A program made the position numbers and the translations under genes. This document shows, one piece after another, positions 16,108 to 23,280 of a stretch of 48,972 nt of DNA. The stretch is taken from the NCBI RefSeq assembly GCF_002161235.1, contig NZ_NFHE01000020.1, positions 1 through 48,972 of the forward strand, in the 5' to 3' direction. Source of the DNA: Pseudoflavonifractor sp. An85 (GTDB lineage: Bacteria; Bacillota; Clostridia; Oscillospirales; Oscillospiraceae). Each line of letters opens with the position of its first letter. Position 1 is the first letter of the stretch. The notes under the pieces are model-generated. The model was not told the DNA's origin and searched no databases. It was given only the letters and a program-made list of their open reading frames with translations.

Positions 16108-16163
16108 AGTATAGCAGGGAAAGGTCAAGACAGCGGCAAAGAAACCCGTCAAGAAAGGGTCAA
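16108..16163 (-). promoter_or_regulatory. Probable response-regulator-activated promoter with TTGAC direct repeats
   Basis: On the minus strand, two TTGAC repeats (16159-16163 and 16148-16152) are exactly 11 bp apart, the OmpR/PhoB tandem-site pattern. A third TTGAC is at 16124-16128. Downstream is a -10 TATACT (16108-16113) whose -35 position (16131-16136, CCGCTG) is far from consensus. A weak -35 with phased repeats just upstream suggests activation by the adjacent regulator. The promoter would serve the PAP2-ABC-permease-kinase genes. Confidence 0.5.
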
Positions 16164-16167
16164 GATT

Positions 16168-16833
16168 TTAAAATTCTGCCAGCCGGAAGCCAATGCCCCA
16201 CACCGACTGGAGGTACTCCTTGCCCGTGACCTGGCGCAGCTTCTTTCGCAGGTTGCTCATGTGCTGCTTGAGAGAGCTGTCGGTGCAGTCGGGAGTGTCC
16301 AGGCTGATGCGCTCCAAAATCACACTCTTGGCCATGGCCTGGTGAGGGTTTTGGAGAAACAGCTTCAAAATGGCGTACTCCGTCTTGGTCAGGTGCACGT
16401 CCTGCCCCGCCACCGTCACCTGACGGGACAGGGGGTCCAGGGTCAAGTCCCCCACGGTGAGCACCTGTTGGTCTGCCTCCTGCTGGGGGCGGCGCAGCTG
16501 CACCCCAATGCGGGCCAGCAGCTCAGAGGGATGAAAGGGCTTGGTGATGTAGTCCACCGCCCCGGACTGGAGCAGCTCCACCTTGTCCTCCACGTCTCCC
16601 TTGGCGCTGAGCACAATGACAGGGATGCCCTGGATGTGGGGCAGCACTTCCTCTCCGGACAGGCCGGGGAGCATCAAATCCAGCAGCACCAGGTGGGGGC
16701 GGTGCTGGGAGAGAAGGTACAGCGCCTCGGTGCCCGAGTAGGCCCGCAGCACCTCATACCCCTCCTGGCGCAGCAGCTCCTCCAACACATTGCCAATGTG
16801 GATGTCGTCGTCAATGATGGCTATGGTCTTCAT
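16168..16833 (-). CDS. OmpR-family response regulator
   Basis: The protein is 221 residues. The receiver domain is 1-118, with acidic pocket DDD at 8-10, phospho-acceptor D52 in VLLDLMLPGLSG, and K in ITKPFHPSELLARI. The winged-helix DNA-binding domain is about 128-221, with LTKTEYAILKLFLQNP and the recognition helix DSSLKQHMSNLRKKL. The kinase partner is encoded four genes downstream. A consensus promoter overlapped by a perfect 11-bp inverted repeat lies directly upstream. It may be transcribed separately from the PAP2-kinase operon, which has its own likely promoter just after this gene. Confidence 0.95.
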   Translation of the reverse strand: MKTIAIIDDDIHIGNVLEELLRQEGYEVLRAYSGTEALYLLSQHRPHLVLLDLMLPGLSGEEVLPHIQGIPVIVLSAKGDVEDKVELLQSGAVDYITKPFHPSELLARIGVQLRRPQQEADQQVLTVGDLTLDPLSRQVTVAGQDVHLTKTEYAILKLFLQNPHQAMAKSVILERISLDTPDCTDSSLKQHMSNLRKKLRQVTGKEYLQSVWGIGFRLAEF

Positions 16834-16855
16834 GGTACACCCCCTGTGTGTGCGC

Positions 16856-16894
16856 TTTGCCCTCCATTATAGAGATGTGGAGGGCAAATGGCAA
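16856..16894 (-). promoter_or_regulatory. Promoter of the response regulator with an 11-bp inverted repeat across the -10
   Basis: On the minus strand the -35 TTGCCA (16889-16894) and the -10 TATAAT (16866-16871) are 17 bases apart. TTTGCCCTCCA (16856-16866 on +) and TGGAGGGCAAA (16878-16888) form a perfect inverted repeat with an 11-base spacer enclosing the -10. The half-sites are 22 bp centre to centre, which suits a dimeric repressor or autoregulation. Confidence 0.7.
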
Positions 16895-16910
16895 GGGGGG
16901 CAAAATCCTC

Positions 16911-16948
16911 TTGACAACTCTGTATCTACTGTATATACTGTATATACA
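16911..16948 (+). promoter_or_regulatory. GntR-operon promoter with paired GTATATAC palindromes
   Basis: The -35 TTGACA (16911-16916) and the -10 TATACT (16934-16939) are 17 bases apart, close to consensus. Two copies of the palindrome GTATATAC (16931-16938 and 16940-16947) cover the -10 and start site, a likely operator for the GntR protein encoded 20 bases downstream. Confidence 0.7.
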
Positions 16949-16966
16949 CAGATAGGAGGTGATGGG

Positions 16967-17338
16967 GTGAATCTTTGCATCGACAACCGCAGCGGGGCCC
17001 CCATTTACGACCAGATTTACACCCAGATCAAACATCAGATCATCAGCGGAGAACTGGAGGCGGACCAGGCCCTGCCCTCCATCCGCAACTTGGCCAAGGA
17101 CTTGCGCATCAGCGTCATTACCACCAAACGGGCCTATGAGGAGTTGGAGCGGGAGGGATTCATCTACACCCTGCCGGGAAAGGGCTGTTTCGTGGCCCCC
17201 AAGAATGTGGAGCTGCTGCGGGAGGAGACCTTGAAGCAGATTGAGGCCCACATGGAGGAGATTGGACGGCTGGCGGCCACTTGCCAGCTAACCCGAGAGG
17301 AACTGCTGGAGATGTTCCGCCTGAGTATGGAGGAGTGA
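16967..17338 (+). CDS. GntR-family regulator, YtrA type
   Basis: The 123-residue regulator starts at GTG 16967, with AGGAGG 7 bases upstream. The N-terminal GntR winged helix (about 5-75) contains PIYDQIYTQIKHQIISGEL, PSIRNLAKDLRISVITTKRA and LEREGFIYTLPGKGCFV. The short C-terminal region (about 80-123) is a two-helix dimerisation part with no ligand domain, as in YtrA. YtrA members repress adjacent ABC transporter genes; here the ATPase starts 5 bases after the stop. The palindromes in its own promoter support autorepression. Confidence 0.92.
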   Translation: MNLCIDNRSGAPIYDQIYTQIKHQIISGELEADQALPSIRNLAKDLRISVITTKRAYEELEREGFIYTLPGKGCFVAPKNVELLREETLKQIEAHMEEIGRLAATCQLTREELLEMFRLSMEE

Positions 17339-17342
17339 GAGC

Positions 17343-18185
17343 ATGAACGCACTGGAAATTCGGAATTTGACCAAACATTACGGGGAATTTACCCTGGACA
17401 ACCTGAATCTCACCCTGCCCTGTGGGTGCATCATGGGGCTCATTGGCGAGAATGGAGCGGGCAAGAGCACCACCATCAAGCTGATTCTGGACATGATCCG
17501 CCGGGATGAGGGCACCATCACCCTCCTGGGCCGGGACAACCGGGAGGATATGATCCTCACCAAGCAGGACATCGGGGTGGTGCTGGACGAGGTGGGCATT
17601 CCCTCTTGCCTCAATGCCGTGCAAGTGGGAAAAATCATGGCCCACACCTTTACCAAGTGGGATAAAGAACTGTACGCCCAGTATCTCAAACAGCTGGATT
17701 TACCCGAAAAACGCCCCTTTAAGGAGTATTCCAAGGGCATGAAGATGAAGCTGGGCATTGCGGTGGCCCTGTCCCACCACCCCAAGCTGCTCATCTTGGA
17801 CGAGGCCACCTCGGGCTTAGACCCGGTGGTGCGGGACGAAGTGGTGAGCATGTTCAGCGAGTTTACCCGGGACGAGAGCCATGCGGTGCTCATTTCCTCC
17901 CACATCGTCAGCGATTTGGAGAAAATCTGCGACTACATTGCCTTTTTGCATCAGGGAAAGCTGATGCTGTGCGAGGAGAAGGACCGGCTGTTGGAGGAGT
18001 ACGGGCTCATTCACTGCTCCAAGGAGCAACTCTCTGAGCTGAATGAGGAGGCGGTGCGCGGGGTGAAGGCATCCCCCTACGGGGTGGAGGCCCTGGTGCG
18101 CCGGGACGGCGTGCCTGCCGGGATGCCGGTGAGCCCTGTGAGCATTGAAGAGCTGTTTATCTTTATGGTGAAGGAGGCGGCGTAA
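17343..18185 (+). CDS. ABC transporter ATP-binding protein of the GntR operon
   Basis: The protein is 280 residues. Walker A is GENGAGKS at 35-42. A degenerate signature YSKGMKMKLG is followed by Walker B LLILDEATSGLDP. The H-loop is ISSHIVSDLEKICD. This is the YtrB/lantibiotic-immunity type, and the degenerate signature SKGM is common in this group. It lies immediately after the YtrA-like regulator and 1 base before the permease. The substrate cannot be read from the sequence; efflux or cell-envelope stress is the usual role of relatives. Confidence 0.92.
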   Translation: MNALEIRNLTKHYGEFTLDNLNLTLPCGCIMGLIGENGAGKSTTIKLILDMIRRDEGTITLLGRDNREDMILTKQDIGVVLDEVGIPSCLNAVQVGKIMAHTFTKWDKELYAQYLKQLDLPEKRPFKEYSKGMKMKLGIAVALSHHPKLLILDEATSGLDPVVRDEVVSMFSEFTRDESHAVLISSHIVSDLEKICDYIAFLHQGKLMLCEEKDRLLEEYGLIHCSKEQLSELNEEAVRGVKASPYGVEALVRRDGVPAGMPVSPVSIEELFIFMVKEAA

Positions 18186-18186
18186 C

Positions 18187-18810
18187 ATGAAGGGATTGCT
18201 ACTCAAAGATTTTTATCTGTCGTGGCGCTACTGCCGGGCGTTTCTTGTGATTGTGGCGGTGTTTTTGGCTGTATCGTTTGTGGGAGAGGATAATATCTTC
18301 TTCCTGATTTACCCCATCATGATTGCCAGCGTGATACCCATGACCTTGCTTTCCTACGACGAGCATGACAAGTGGACGGCTTACAGTGGGACGCTGCCCT
18401 ACACCCGGGTGCAGCTGGTGAGCGCCAAGTATTTGGTGGGCCTGTGTTTCGGAGCGGTGGCATTTCTCGTTTCCATGGCAGCCACTACCGTGCGTATGCT
18501 GACGGGAGAGGGATTTGTTCTGGAGCAGTTTGCTTTGGTGGGAACCGCCCTGTTGGTGTTGGGGTGCATAGGGCCTGCCGTGATCCTGCCTTATGTATTC
18601 AAGTATGGGGCGGAGAAGGGGCGTATGGCCTTTTACATTACCATTGGTCTGTTTACCGCCGCGGCTACTGTGCTGGCCGGAATTGGGTTCCAGGTGCAGG
18701 TGATGGGAGGCGGGCTGTGGCCTCTGGCGGTGGTGGCCGGGGTGGCAGTGTTGATCTACCTCGGCTCCTGGTGGCTGTCCATCCGCTTCTATCAGAAGCG
18801 AGAACTGTGA
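18187..18810 (+). CDS. ABC-2 transporter permease of the GntR operon
   Basis: The 207-residue protein has about six hydrophobic helices: CRAFLVIVAVFLAVSF, FFLIYPIMIASVIPMTLL, LCFGAVAFLVSMAA, ALVGTALLVLGCIGPAVILP, AFYITIGLFTAAATVLAGIG and LWPLAVVAGVAVLIYLGSWW. The start MKGLLLKDFYLSWRY is typical of ABC-2 permeases paired with YtrB-like ATPases. A terminator follows at 18834, which closes the three-gene operon. Confidence 0.88.
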   Translation: MKGLLLKDFYLSWRYCRAFLVIVAVFLAVSFVGEDNIFFLIYPIMIASVIPMTLLSYDEHDKWTAYSGTLPYTRVQLVSAKYLVGLCFGAVAFLVSMAATTVRMLTGEGFVLEQFALVGTALLVLGCIGPAVILPYVFKYGAEKGRMAFYITIGLFTAAATVLAGIGFQVQVMGGGLWPLAVVAGVAVLIYLGSWWLSIRFYQKREL

Positions 18811-18833
18811 CAAGAGGCAAATTCGACAAAAAT

Positions 18834-18872
18834 ACCCTCCATTTCTCGTGCGGGAAATGGAGGGTGTTTTTT
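18834..18872 (+). terminator. Intrinsic terminator of the GntR-ABC operon
   Basis: A 12-bp stem (18834-18845 with 18854-18865) and an 8-base loop are followed by GTTTTTT. Confidence 0.85.
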
Positions 18873-18882
18873 GAGAAAATCC

Positions 18883-18911
18883 TTGTTTGACGGTGGGATA
18901 TGTGATAAAAT
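18883..18911 (+). promoter_or_regulatory. Extended -10 promoter for the DUF1846 gene
   Basis: The -35 TTGTTT (18883-18888), a 17-base spacer ending in TGA (extended -10) and the -10 TAAAAT (18906-18911) lie directly after the preceding terminator. Confidence 0.55.
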
Positions 18912-18973
18912 TTCGGGGATAATGTGTAAAGAGGGAGGATGGCTTCCGGGTGGCCGGGAGCCGACGTGTGAGG

Positions 18974-20461
18974 ATGGCAAATAAAATCGGTTTTGACAAT
19001 CAAAAGTATCTGGAAATGCAGTCTGCCCACATTCGGGAGCGGATTTCCCAGTTTGGCGGCAAATTGTATCTGGAGTTTGGCGGCAAGCTCTTTGACGACT
19101 ACCATGCATCCCGGGTGCTGCCCGGGTTTGCCCCGGACAGCAAGATCCGCATGCTGCTGGAGCTCAAGGATAGTGTAGAGGTGGTCATTGCCATCAACGC
19201 CGCCGCCATTGAGCAAAACAAGGTGCGGGGCGACCTGGGCATCACCTATGACGAGGACGTGCTGCGCCTCATTGACACCTTCCGCTCCAAGGGCCTGTAC
19301 GTGGGCAGCGTAGTTATCACCCAGTACGCCGGCCAGTCCGCCGTGGACAACTTCAAGCACCGCTTGGAGGACTTGGGTGTCACCGTGTATCTCCACTACC
19401 CCATTGCCGGGTATCCCCACGACATCCCCCATATCGTCTCCGACGAGGGCTATGGCCGCAACGACTATATCGAGACCACTCGCCCCCTGGTGGTGGTCAC
19501 CGCCCCCGGCCCCGGGTCCGGAAAAATGGCCACCTGTTTGTCCCAGCTGTATCACCACCACCGCCGTGGGGTGAAGGCGGGCTATGCCAAGTTTGAGACC
19601 TTCCCTATCTGGAACCTGCCTCTCCAGCACCCGGTGAACCTGGCCTACGAGGCCGCCACCGTGGACCTCAACGACGTGAATATGATTGACCACTTCCACC
19701 TCCAGGCCTACGGGGAGACCACGGTGAACTACAACCGGGACATTGAGGTGTTCCCCGTGCTCCGGGCCATGTTCGAGCAGATCATGGGGGAGAGCCCCTA
19801 TAAGTCCCCCACTGATATGGGCGTGAACATGGCGGGCAACTGCATCGTGGACGATGAGGCGGTGCGAGAAGCCGCCTGCCAGGAGATCATCCGCCGCTAC
19901 TACACTGCCCTGTGCGACGTGCGCCGGGGGCAGGGGGACAAGGAGAGCGTGTACAAGCTGGAGCTGCTGATGAAGCAGGCCGGGGTGTCCACCGCTGACC
20001 GCCCCGTGGTGGCCGCTGCCGAGGCTCGGGCCGAGGAGACGGGGGAGCCCGCCGCCGCCATCGAGCTGCCTGACGGCACCATCGTCACCGGCAAGACCAC
20101 CGAGCTCATGGGCTCCTCCTCCGCCGCCCTGCTCAACGCCTTGAAGAAGCTGGCCGGTCTGGGAGACGAGGTGCACATGATCTCCCGGGAGGCCATTGAG
20201 CCCATTCAGAAGGTGAAAATTCAGCACCTGGGCAGCCAGAATCCCCGTCTGCACAGCGACGAGGTGCTCATTGCCCTGGCCATCTCCGCCGCCACCGATC
20301 CCCAGGCGGATCTGGCTCTGTCCCAGCTGGACAAGCTGCGGGGCTGCGACGCCCACTCCTCGGTGATTCTGTCCGCCGCCGACAGCACCGTGTATCAGAA
20401 GCTGGGCCTGCGCATGACCTGCACCCCCCAGTATCAGAGCAATAAGCTGTTTCATAAGTGA
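18974..20461 (+). CDS. DUF1846 domain-containing protein
   Basis: This 495-residue cytosolic protein belongs to the DUF1846 family, common in Bacillota and of unknown biochemical role. The N-terminus [14 protein letters not shown], then [20 protein letters not shown] and [14 protein letters not shown], is almost invariant in the family. A nucleotide-binding-like segment [20 protein letters not shown] occurs near 180-200, and [12 protein letters not shown] follows later. The ATG at 18974 matches the family start. GTG 18950, 11 bases after GGAGG, would add eight residues and is an alternative. It is monocistronic, between a promoter and a terminator. Confidence 0.93.
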   Translation: MANKIGFDNQKYLEMQSAHIRERISQFGGKLYLEFGGKLFDDYHASRVLPGFAPDSKIRMLLELKDSVEVVIAINAAAIEQNKVRGDLGITYDEDVLRLIDTFRSKGLYVGSVVITQYAGQSAVDNFKHRLEDLGVTVYLHYPIAGYPHDIPHIVSDEGYGRNDYIETTRPLVVVTAPGPGSGKMATCLSQLYHHHRRGVKAGYAKFETFPIWNLPLQHPVNLAYEAATVDLNDVNMIDHFHLQAYGETTVNYNRDIEVFPVLRAMFEQIMGESPYKSPTDMGVNMAGNCIVDDEAVREAACQEIIRRYYTALCDVRRGQGDKESVYKLELLMKQAGVSTADRPVVAAAEARAEETGEPAAAIELPDGTIVTGKTTELMGSSSAALLNALKKLAGLGDEVHMISREAIEPIQKVKIQHLGSQNPRLHSDEVLIALAISAATDPQADLALSQLDKLRGCDAHSSVILSAADSTVYQKLGLRMTCTPQYQSNKLFHK

Positions 20462-20462
20462 G

Positions 20463-20501
20463 AAAAAACATCTCCCAGCCACAGGCTGGGAGATGTTTTT
20501 T
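20463..20501. terminator. Bidirectional intrinsic terminator
   Basis: A perfect 18-bp inverted repeat (20463-20480 with 20484-20501) and a loop ACA have an A-run on one side and a T-run on the other, so it works for both convergent genes. Confidence 0.9.
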
Positions 20502-20514
20502 GTATAAAAGAGGC

Positions 20515-22326
20515 TCAGAGACGGAACTGTCCGTAGAGGACGCAGCAGAAGGCACACAGGATGCCCATGACGAACGCGCCCACCCAGACAGAACCTGTTT
20601 TGCGGTACAAATAGGTTTGGCCAATACCAGCCATGGTCATGCCCACAGGCATGCCCCACAGGCGGGAGATGTCGATGCCCCAGCTGGCCAGGGCGCGGGT
20701 GGTGCTGCCGATGTTGATCTGCACGGCATTTTCAATGATGACCATCAGGGTAATGACACCCATGGCCAGCACGGAGTTAAACACACAGGACACAACCATG
20801 TCGCGCACCGGATGCCCGGTGTCGGGAAGTCTGCGCTCCACATTCATGCCGATGCTGGCGATGACGAAGCAAATCATCCACACCACGATGTAGGGGATGT
20901 AGTGCAGCATGTTGTGCCAGACCACGGGGCGGAAGCCGAAGAACAGACAGTAGAAGTCGGTGCCCAGCAGGGTGCGCTGCAAGGACAGGTAGGAGAAGGC
21001 CACGCACAGCACCACCAGGGCCAACAGCAGGGCTTTGCCAATGAGTTTGAAGTTCAACTTGTTCTCGCCCACATAGGTTAGACCGTATTCGGCCAAAACG
21101 GCATTTTTCTTCTTGCCCTCGGTGAACTTGAACAGGAACAGCATACACAGACCCAGCAGATTCAGGCCGATGATGACGGCCAGGGCATAGTTGGCGTATC
21201 CACCGCCGAACAAATTCTTCGAGAAGACCTTGTCGATGAGGGTGTAGATTCCCATACTGCCGGTGTACAACACGATCAGGGGGAACAGCAGGGCGGCCAC
21301 AATGGAAATGGCCATGCCGGGGCCGCGCAGACCGATGTTGCGGGGCATGGGCTGACGGATGGTGGAGAAGAAGGGAAGCTGCTCGATGAGGAAGATGGCG
21401 AAGGTGAGGATGAAGGCCAGGAAGCTGAACATGCCGATGAGGCCAGCGACGTCTTTGAGGAACCACAGCTGATTGTCCCCGGAGATGTAGTTGGGCACAT
21501 TTTCAATACCTACAGCTTCTTGAGCGAAATCCAGCAGGATGTTGATGCACTCGGAGTTGACGAAGGCGCCCTCGTGGATCATATCCTGCAGGCGGGTGAC
21601 CAGGACCGCATTTCCTTCCTCAAAGGAGCCATACAGGGTTTCATATTGGACATTTTCAATACCACGGTTGCTGATGTCCAGGGCCTTCTGGACATTGGGC
21701 AGGTAGGTCAGCTCGGAGGCGGATTTGTCGGCCGTGCCGCTCAAAAACAGAATGTTGCCGTCATAGGTGTAGTCTCCACCGAAGGAAGGAGGGGGACACA
21801 GGTTGCACAGCATGCAGGCAATGGGGTCGTACTTCGAGGACAACACAAAGGCAGCGTCCGTACCCATGGAGTGACCGGAGGCAACAATGCGATCATGATC
21901 CACAATGGTCATGTCCAGCAGGTAGTCGTAATACTGCTCCAGGGCGGGGTAACGGGGGGTGTTGAACATCACGCCGTCATATTCGCTGTCACCGTTGCCC
22001 ATCCAGTCCACGGACAGGGCCACGAATCCACGGCGTGCAAACTCCATGGCCCAGGATTCATGGTTTCTGGCGTTGCCGGAAATGCCATGGGCCATGATGA
22101 TGGCGGGGGCGGGATTTTCTGTGGTGGCATTGTCGGGAACGTACAAGATACCGGTGTATTTTGTCCCGTCGTCGCCCACCAGGGTCATGGGGGTGATGTC
22201 TACCTTGCCCCAGGAAGAAATGATGCCCCAGTTGACCAGGGACATCAGGATCATAACGACCAGAGAAATCAGGAAGGCTCGTGTTGCGACCTTTGAGCCG
22301 CGCTTGTTTTGGGTACCAGATGTCAT
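20515..22326 (-). CDS. Alpha/beta hydrolase fused to a multi-pass membrane domain
   Basis: The protein is 603 residues from ATG 22326 (AGGAG 8 bases upstream; ATG 22332 is too close). A helix at about 16-38 anchors an extracytoplasmic alpha/beta-hydrolase domain (about 45-270). It has the oxyanion motif AHGISGNARNH, the nucleophile elbow ASGHSMGTD with S153, and FLSGTADKS as the likely acid region. From about 290 to 603 there are roughly nine hydrophobic helices. The hydrolase could act on lipids, esters or peptidoglycan-linked groups; the substrate is unknown. It is divergent from a LytTR/GHKL two-component pair that may regulate it. Confidence 0.85.
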   Translation of the reverse strand: MTSGTQNKRGSKVATRAFLISLVVMILMSLVNWGIISSWGKVDITPMTLVGDDGTKYTGILYVPDNATTENPAPAIIMAHGISGNARNHESWAMEFARRGFVALSVDWMGNGDSEYDGVMFNTPRYPALEQYYDYLLDMTIVDHDRIVASGHSMGTDAAFVLSSKYDPIACMLCNLCPPPSFGGDYTYDGNILFLSGTADKSASELTYLPNVQKALDISNRGIENVQYETLYGSFEEGNAVLVTRLQDMIHEGAFVNSECINILLDFAQEAVGIENVPNYISGDNQLWFLKDVAGLIGMFSFLAFILTFAIFLIEQLPFFSTIRQPMPRNIGLRGPGMAISIVAALLFPLIVLYTGSMGIYTLIDKVFSKNLFGGGYANYALAVIIGLNLLGLCMLFLFKFTEGKKKNAVLAEYGLTYVGENKLNFKLIGKALLLALVVLCVAFSYLSLQRTLLGTDFYCLFFGFRPVVWHNMLHYIPYIVVWMICFVIASIGMNVERRLPDTGHPVRDMVVSCVFNSVLAMGVITLMVIIENAVQINIGSTTRALASWGIDISRLWGMPVGMTMAGIGQTYLYRKTGSVWVGAFVMGILCAFCCVLYGQFRL

Positions 22327-22554
22327 AATCATTGCTCCTCTCTTTTCATCGTTTGGTGTATGGAATCGGTCTGCACAATTCCTCCTTCCTGTGATACAAT
22401 CTTGCATTTTGTATAAATTTATGGTTAAATATATACACAAAACTTGTTATATTATCAATATACTTTGCGCAATTAGAACAATGGCAGACTTACATGGAGG
22501 ATGGGTTGCGCGAGAGGACAAATTTCGAGCGCAACTGGATGACGGGGTGAAGAT
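22327..22554. promoter_or_regulatory. AT-rich divergent control region of hydrolase and LytTR genes
   Basis: The 228-base region has an AT-rich centre (22400-22475). Two direct repeats, TGGTTAAAT (22422-22430) and TTGTTATAT (22444-22452), are 22 bp apart, the spacing used by LytTR dimers, though the match to the known consensus is partial. An AAGGAGG sits at 22381-22387 on the minus strand. No confident -35/-10 pair was found for either gene. Confidence 0.35.
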
Positions 22555-23280
22555 ATGAAACGCAGAATTGCCGTTTGTGACGACGAGGCTTTGAGTTTAA
22601 AGCGGATTTCGGATTGCCTGGAACTGATGGAGCAGGAGAGCCAGGAGGAACTCCAGGTGTTTTATTTTTCGTCGGGAGAGGATTTGTTGGACCATCTTCC
22701 CCCCGACCTGGATGTATTGTTACTGGACATTGGCATGGACGGTACCAATGGAATGGATGTGGCGCGCCATTTGCGTCGGTGTGGGGTGGACTGCATCATT
22801 ATTTTTATTACCTCTATGACGGAGTACGCCCTGGAGGGCTATGAAGTACACGCCTTCTCCTTTTTGGCCAAACCGGTTCAATATGTGGCCTTGCGGCGTC
22901 AGCTCAATGAGGCGTTTGCCCAGTTGGATAAAAACTTGGATCAAAACAAAGGTGCTTCCATGGTGGTCAACGATGGGACCAGCACTGAAGTGCTACAGCT
23001 GGACGACATCATCTACGCGGAAGTGATTCAGCACAAGACGAAAATGGTCATGAAGCAGGGGGTAAGGACATACAAAATCCCCCTCTCTGTGGTGGAGGAA
23101 AAAACAAAAACCGCTTCCTTTTTCCGATGCCACAAAAGCTATTTGATCAATTTAAAGCGCATCGTACGCATTGATTTTTCCACTGTGACCATGGAGAATG
23201 GGGATCAGGTTCCTGTGAGTAAATACCGCAGGCAGGAGTTTTTATTGGCCTATTCCAGATTTGTGGGGGAAGTTCTATGA
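22555..23280 (+). CDS. LytTR-family response regulator
   Basis: The 241-residue regulator has a receiver domain (1-120), with acidic residues D9-D10-E11, phospho-acceptor D58 in VLLLDIGMDG, and K in FLAKPVQYVAL. It also has a LytTR DNA-binding domain (about 138-241) containing DDIIYAEVIQHKTKMVM, FFRCHKSYLINLKRI and VPVSKYRRQEFLLAY. It is AgrA/VirR-like. It overlaps the kinase gene by 4 bases (ATGA). The likely target is the divergent membrane hydrolase gene. Confidence 0.94.
   Translation: MKRRIAVCDDEALSLKRISDCLELMEQESQEELQVFYFSSGEDLLDHLPPDLDVLLLDIGMDGTNGMDVARHLRRCGVDCIIIFITSMTEYALEGYEVHAFSFLAKPVQYVALRRQLNEAFAQLDKNLDQNKGASMVVNDGTSTEVLQLDDIIYAEVIQHKTKMVMKQGVRTYKIPLSVVEEKTKTASFFRCHKSYLINLKRIVRIDFSTVTMENGDQVPVSKYRRQEFLLAYSRFVGEVL

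Noticed and set aside
22329-22376. 16-codon GTG frame after AAGGAGG upstream of the membrane hydrolase
   Set aside because: The spacing is only 4 bases and the peptide has no recognisable features; a leader peptide cannot be supported from sequence alone.
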